Source: Candidatus Aminicenantota bacterium
GTDB taxonomy: Bacteria > Acidobacteriota > Aminicenantia > UBA2199
Assembly (NCBI GenBank): GCA_029939015.1
Contig: JAOZTV010000137.1
Span: 1 to 8,073 of the forward strand
Direction of reading: 5' to 3'
DNA length: 8,073 bases
Below, piece by piece: positions 4,603 to 8,073 of the stretch. Position 1 is the first letter of the stretch. Each line of letters starts with the position of its first letter. A program made the translations under genes and the position numbers. The notes below the pieces were generated by a model. The model saw nothing but the letters and a program-made list of their open reading frames with translations. It made no database searches and was not told the DNA's origin.

Positions 4603-7600
4603 TTACCTATCCTTTATTAAATCAATTAATTGTTCATAAGACATTTTACCACTTATTTCACTACCTTCTAATAATGCGTCCGCTAACTCTCTCTTTTTTT
4701 TATGTAAGCTTAGCACTTTTTCTTCGATTGTTCCTTTTGTTACTATCCTGTATATCGTAACAGGTTGTTTTTGCCCTATTCTATGTGCCCTGTCTGATGC
4801 CTGGTCTTCAACTGCCGGATTCCACCATGGGTCAAGATGAATCACATAATTTGCAGCAGTCAGATTTAAACCTAGCCCACCTGCTTTTAAACTTATCAGA
4901 AAAGCATCACTATTGCCCGATTGAAAATCATTTATGGACTTTTCCCTTTTTTTCATAGGCGAAGAACCGTCTAAATACTGGTATTTTATTCTTTTTTTTT
5001 GTATCTCTTTTTCAATGATTTTCAAAAACTTCACAAATTGACTGAATATAAGGACTTTATGTTTATTCTCTATTAATTCGTCTATGATTTCTAAAAATAG
5101 TGTTACCTTTGCTCCAGTTAATTTTAGATTAGGGTCAATTAATGAGGGATGACAACTTGCCTGTCTTAATTTTGTTAATTCAGCAAGTACCCTCAGGTGT
5201 TTTTGCCCTGAATGTTCATTCTCACTCTTATCTTCAATCATTTTAATAGATTTTCGTCTTAGTGCTTCATAAAATGCTGTTTCATCCTTATCTGGTTCTG
5301 CATACAGAGTAATCTCTGTTTTTTCCGGTAGCTCGTCCAAAACATCTCTTTTTTTTCGCCTTAATATAAATGGAGTTATAATCTTTCTTAATCTATTTTT
5401 TGCTTCTTTATTATTATCTTTTACAATTGGAATTGTAAATCTCTTATTAAAAAATTCAGCAGTCCCAAATAATCCTGGATTAATAAAGTTAAACAAATTC
5501 CACATCTCGAGTGGATGATTTTCAATAGGTGTCCCGGTTGTTATTATTTTGAAAGCTCCATTTAATTTCATAGCCGATTTTGACCTTTTTGAGCTCATAT
5601 TTTTAATAAATTGAGCCTCATCAAGGACAATTGTCGTCCATTCTTTACCTGCAAACAAATCAGATTCTCTTCCCATAAGCCCATAGGTTGTAATCAATAT
5701 ATCATAAGGTTTAAGGCTGTTTATAATATTTTCTCTGTCTTCATTTAATAATTCAACCGGATTTAAGGTTGGAGTAAATTTTCTAATCTCCTTAATCCAG
5801 TTATGAACAACTGATGCAGGTGCAATTACAAGACAGGCTCCAAGACTTGCTCTTTGTAAGATTATTGCAAGAGCTTGTACAGTCTTTCCCAGGCCCATAT
5901 CATCTGCAAGACATGCTCCAAATCCCATTTGTGATAATTGCATCATCCATTTATATCCATCTAATTGATATTCTCTCAAATCAGCTTTTAAAGTTGACGG
6001 CAAAGATATTTCTGTGTTTTCAGCATCCTTAATTCTACCTGCAATTTTTTTCCATGCCCTATCAGTTTTGCTGTTTTTTACCTCATCTATTACTTCGCTG
6101 ATACTTAAAGCTGCCGGTAATTTGAATTGGACGGCATTTTTCTTTTTAAATGTTATTGAAGATATCTCATTTAATTTTGTATATAATTTCTTTGATAATG
6201 ACAGGAATTGATTATTACTTAATTCAATAAATCTTGATTCAGAATTTTCAATTTTTTCCAATAATTCCTCAAAGGCAATTACTTTTTTATTATCAATTTC
6301 CAGAGAACCTGTTAAAGAAAACCAGTCATTAGCAGATTTTAATGACAATCTCAGGTTTGAAAAAGATGCCTTAGTCGAAAGTTTAAATTTTTCACCTTCA
6401 GGCCATTCAATGATAATTGTGTCTTTAATCTCTAGTAAATCACTTAATAATTGTAAGGACTGTTCAATATCGTGAAAGTAAAATGGTTCAGATGTATTAT
6501 CGTCTATAGATAATTGTGAGCATGACTCAAGTATCAAATCAACATTTTCTTTTTCTTTATTAAGGTCTCTTTCAGTCTGATAAGGTTTGTCATCAAATTT
6601 TTTAATAATTCTTTTTTGTCCCTCACCAGGTATGTAATAACTACCTTTATCTGAATATGGACGAACAAAAAATTGCATTCTCAGGCCTTCTTCTTCTGGT
6701 TTTAATTGTACCCGGATACGAGAATCAGCTTGAATATTTTCAATTCCTTCATAATAATTTTCCAATTCTGTATTTATTGTTATATAAGGAGATATTTTTG
6801 ACACTGTTTTAATGAGTAAATCATTCCCATCTTTTGGGATTTTAATACCCTTACCAATTATTTCATGGATTTTTTTATGTGTAGGATTAATCTCATACAT
6901 AAAATATCTGTTTTTTGATTCTCTATATATCATCGCATTATCAGTTTCTGATATATTTAATGATAATTTGTAACTTCCGTTTTTACCACTGTCAATACTC
7001 AATTCAGGTTCTTTTTTTATTAATTCTATATGTTCTTTAGTCTCTTCAATATAAATATGTGGATGATTTATGAGTTTTATAAGGGTTTTTTTAACATCAA
7101 TATTATATTCTTCTCTATAATAATAACTTCCCATATAAATCTCTATACAATTACAGATTTCAATATCCTGTAAGGTGAGAAAATCAAATTCTTTATAATA
7201 AAGTTTTTTTAAAGATACTGCCCTGCCCTGACTCCATCTATTATTCTTTCCCAATTTTTGAATTTTGGGATTTATTTCATATACTTTATTTTTATTCTCA
7301 ACAATTTCACCACCAGCTCTTAAAAACCATACAAGACGACTGTCCTGATTTTTATCTTTTTCTGCAATGGTCTCAATTCCACTAAGATGTTTTAATATTC
7401 TTTTCCAATTCTCTTTATTAGAAAACAAATCCTTTAAAAAATTATACTCATGCTCATCAATTTTATTTATCTTTAGTCTTTTACTTAGTGAATATAGTTG
7501 AAGAGCCAGCCATTCATAACCTGCCTTTTTTGTTTTATAATATAGTTTTTCAATTCCTTTATGATCTAAGAGTTCAGGATATCCAATTGATTTTACAAAT

Positions 7601-8073
7601 TCTGTAATATAAAATGAAAAAGGATCTATTGATTCTTTTAAATAAGGTTTGCCATCTTTTTTTTTATTTTCAAGTGCAAGAATATATGCATATAAGCTGT
7701 TAATTCTATATTTACTATTGGTTGGATGTTTTTCTTCATACGAAACAATATTCTCTAAAATTTTATGAAAGGCAATCTCATCAGATTTAATATTTGCAAG
7801 AATATAAAAAGCATCCGTAACATCATTAAATAATATTTTTTGTTTTCTCTTATTTTTTCTATATACCTTTAATGCTATATTAAATTCATTTATAGCCTTT
7901 TCATTATCTCCATTTAAAAAGTTAAAAACTGCTTGAAATCTATATTTTGTTTCATCAAAATCAATATTTTTTACAAAAAGCTCAATAAATCTTTCTAAAT
8001 CACCACTAAATAACATTGCAGCAAATAATTCAGATATTGAATCAAAAAAATATTGTTTTTGGAAAATATTATT
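4603..8073 (-). CDS. Large SNF2-family ATPase/helicase (5' end outside window)
   Basis: At least 1,156 codons are present. The first ATG in the window is at 8016, but the frame is open to 8073, so the true start is probably outside. SNF2-family proteins use ATP to translocate on double-stranded nucleic acid and remodel bound protein; bacterial members include RapA, but the function of this one is unknown. Numbering from that ATG: about 1-670 is an N-terminal region rich in Lys, Glu and Ile with a TPR-like stretch (about 22-60) and no visible SWIM zinc motif. The ATPase core is complete: motif I DDMGLGKT (705-712), motif Ia VIAPASVVHNW (730-740), motif II DEAQ (799-802), motif III TTGTPIEN (826-833), motif IV VLIFSQF (988-994), motif V SLKAGGLGLNLTAA (1042-1055), and motif VI DQASDRAHRIGQ (1071-1082), followed by GTIEEKVLSLHKKKRELADALL in two parts at 1095-1116. 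The ATPase appears active. It probably heads an operon with mobA. Nothing nearby ties it to a defence system. Confidence 0.93.
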   Translation of the reverse strand, partial: NNIFQKQYFFDSISELFAAMLFSGDLERFIELFVKNIDFDETKYRFQAVFNFLNGDNEKAINEFNIALKVYRKNKRKQKILFNDVTDAFYILANIKSDEIAFHKILENIVSYEEKHPTNSKYRINSLYAYILALENKKKDGKPYLKESIDPFSFYITEFVKSIGYPELLDHKGIEKLYYKTKKAGYEWLALQLYSLSKRLKINKIDEHEYNFLKDLFSNKENWKRILKHLSGIETIAEKDKNQDSRLVWFLRAGGEIVENKNKVYEINPKIQKLGKNNRWSQGRAVSLKKLYYKEFDFLTLQDIEICNCIEIYMGSYYYREEYNIDVKKTLIKLINHPHIYIEETKEHIELIKKEPELSIDSGKNGSYKLSLNISETDNAMIYRESKNRYFMYEINPTHKKIHEIIGKGIKIPKDGNDLLIKTVSKISPYITINTELENYYEGIENIQADSRIRVQLKPEEEGLRMQFFVRPYSDKGSYYIPGEGQKRIIKKFDDKPYQTERDLNKEKENVDLILESCSQLSIDDNTSEPFYFHDIEQSLQLLSDLLEIKDTIIIEWPEGEKFKLSTKASFSNLRLSLKSANDWFSLTGSLEIDNKKVIAFEELLEKIENSESRFIELSNNQFLSLSKKLYTKLNEISSITFKKKNAVQFKLPAALSISEVIDEVKNSKTDRAWKKIAGRIKDAENTEISLPSTLKADLREYQLDGYKWMMQLSQMGFGACLADDMGLGKTVQALAIILQRASLGACLVIAPASVVHNWIKEIRKFTPTLNPVELLNEDRENIINSLKPYDILITTYGLMGRESDLFAGKEWTTIVLDEAQFIKNMSSKRSKSAMKLNGAFKIITTGTPIENHPLEMWNLFNFINPGLFGTAEFFNKRFTIPIVKDNNKEAKNRLRKIITPFILRRKKRDVLDELPEKTEITLYAEPDKDETAFYEALRRKSIKMIEDKSENEHSGQKHLRVLAELTKLRQASCHPSLIDPNLKLTGAKVTLFLEIIDELIENKHKVLIFSQFVKFLKIIEKEIQKKRIKYQYLDGSSPMKKREKSINDFQSGNSDAFLISLKAGGLGLNLTAANYVIHLDPWWNPAVEDQASDRAHRIGQKQPVTIYRIVTKGTIEEKVLSLHKKKRELADALLEGSEISGKMSYEQLIDLIKDR

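Noticed and set aside
8014..8016. ATG at 8016 as the start of the SNF2 gene
   Set aside because: The frame continues open to base 8073 with plausible helical protein sequence, and no Shine-Dalgarno precedes the ATG.
3980..8073. SNF2-mobA region as an anti-phage defence locus
   Set aside because: SNF2 ATPases occur in some defence systems such as DISARM, but no methyltransferase, nuclease, phospholipase D-like or other partner gene is visible, and its neighbour is a cofactor biosynthesis gene.

Overview
The window is an AT-rich bacterial chromosome segment. Coding is dense, arginine codons are mostly AGA, A/T homopolymer runs are frequent, and Shine-Dalgarno sites are of the AGGAGG type. The gene content is a coenzyme B12-dependent fused acyl-CoA mutase, a methionine sulfoxide reductase with a lipoprotein-type signal, a CsgG-domain exported protein, a molybdopterin guanylyltransferase and a large SNF2-family ATPase. 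This suits an anaerobic or microaerophilic Gram-negative-type (diderm) organism, for example an uncultivated spirochaete or another low-GC diderm phylum. The sequence does not settle the lineage. No rRNA, tRNA, CRISPR array, transposase or phage gene is visible.

Layout. Bases 3-2018 (+) are the C-terminal two thirds of IcmF, the fused isobutyryl-CoA mutase; its 5' part lies outside the window. After a 1-nt gap, 2020-2958 (+) encode a lipoprotein-like MsrB-MsrA fusion that is probably translationally coupled to icmF. Facing it with only 5 nt between stop codons is a CsgG-domain protein (2964-3680, -). It has its own near-consensus sigma-70 promoter and a very strong Shine-Dalgarno site. A perfect 13-bp inverted repeat inside the end of the msr gene is well placed to terminate the csgG-like transcript. 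A gene-poor stretch (about 3727-3979) follows, with possible debris of a short frameshifted ORF. Then mobA (3980-4567, -) sits directly downstream of a very large SNF2 ATPase gene (4603 to the window end, -) whose 5' end is also outside the window. The SNF2 gene and mobA probably form one transcription unit, with a 17-bp palindrome at their junction.

How the genes relate. The three blocks (icmF-msr, csgG-like, SNF2-mobA) look like mostly independent housekeeping or stress functions, not one pathway. Carbon-skeleton rearrangement of C4 acyl-CoAs, repair of oxidised methionine in the envelope, an exported CsgG-domain protein, molybdenum cofactor maturation and nucleic-acid remodelling have no obvious common substrate. 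I do not see strong evidence for a new multi-gene system. The most interesting points are local: two possible translation starts in msr that would give envelope and cytoplasmic forms, a terminator-like hairpin inside coding sequence at a tight convergent junction, a csgG-like promoter that puts the Shine-Dalgarno at the very 5' end of the mRNA, and a non-lipidated CsgG-domain protein with three evenly spaced cysteines.
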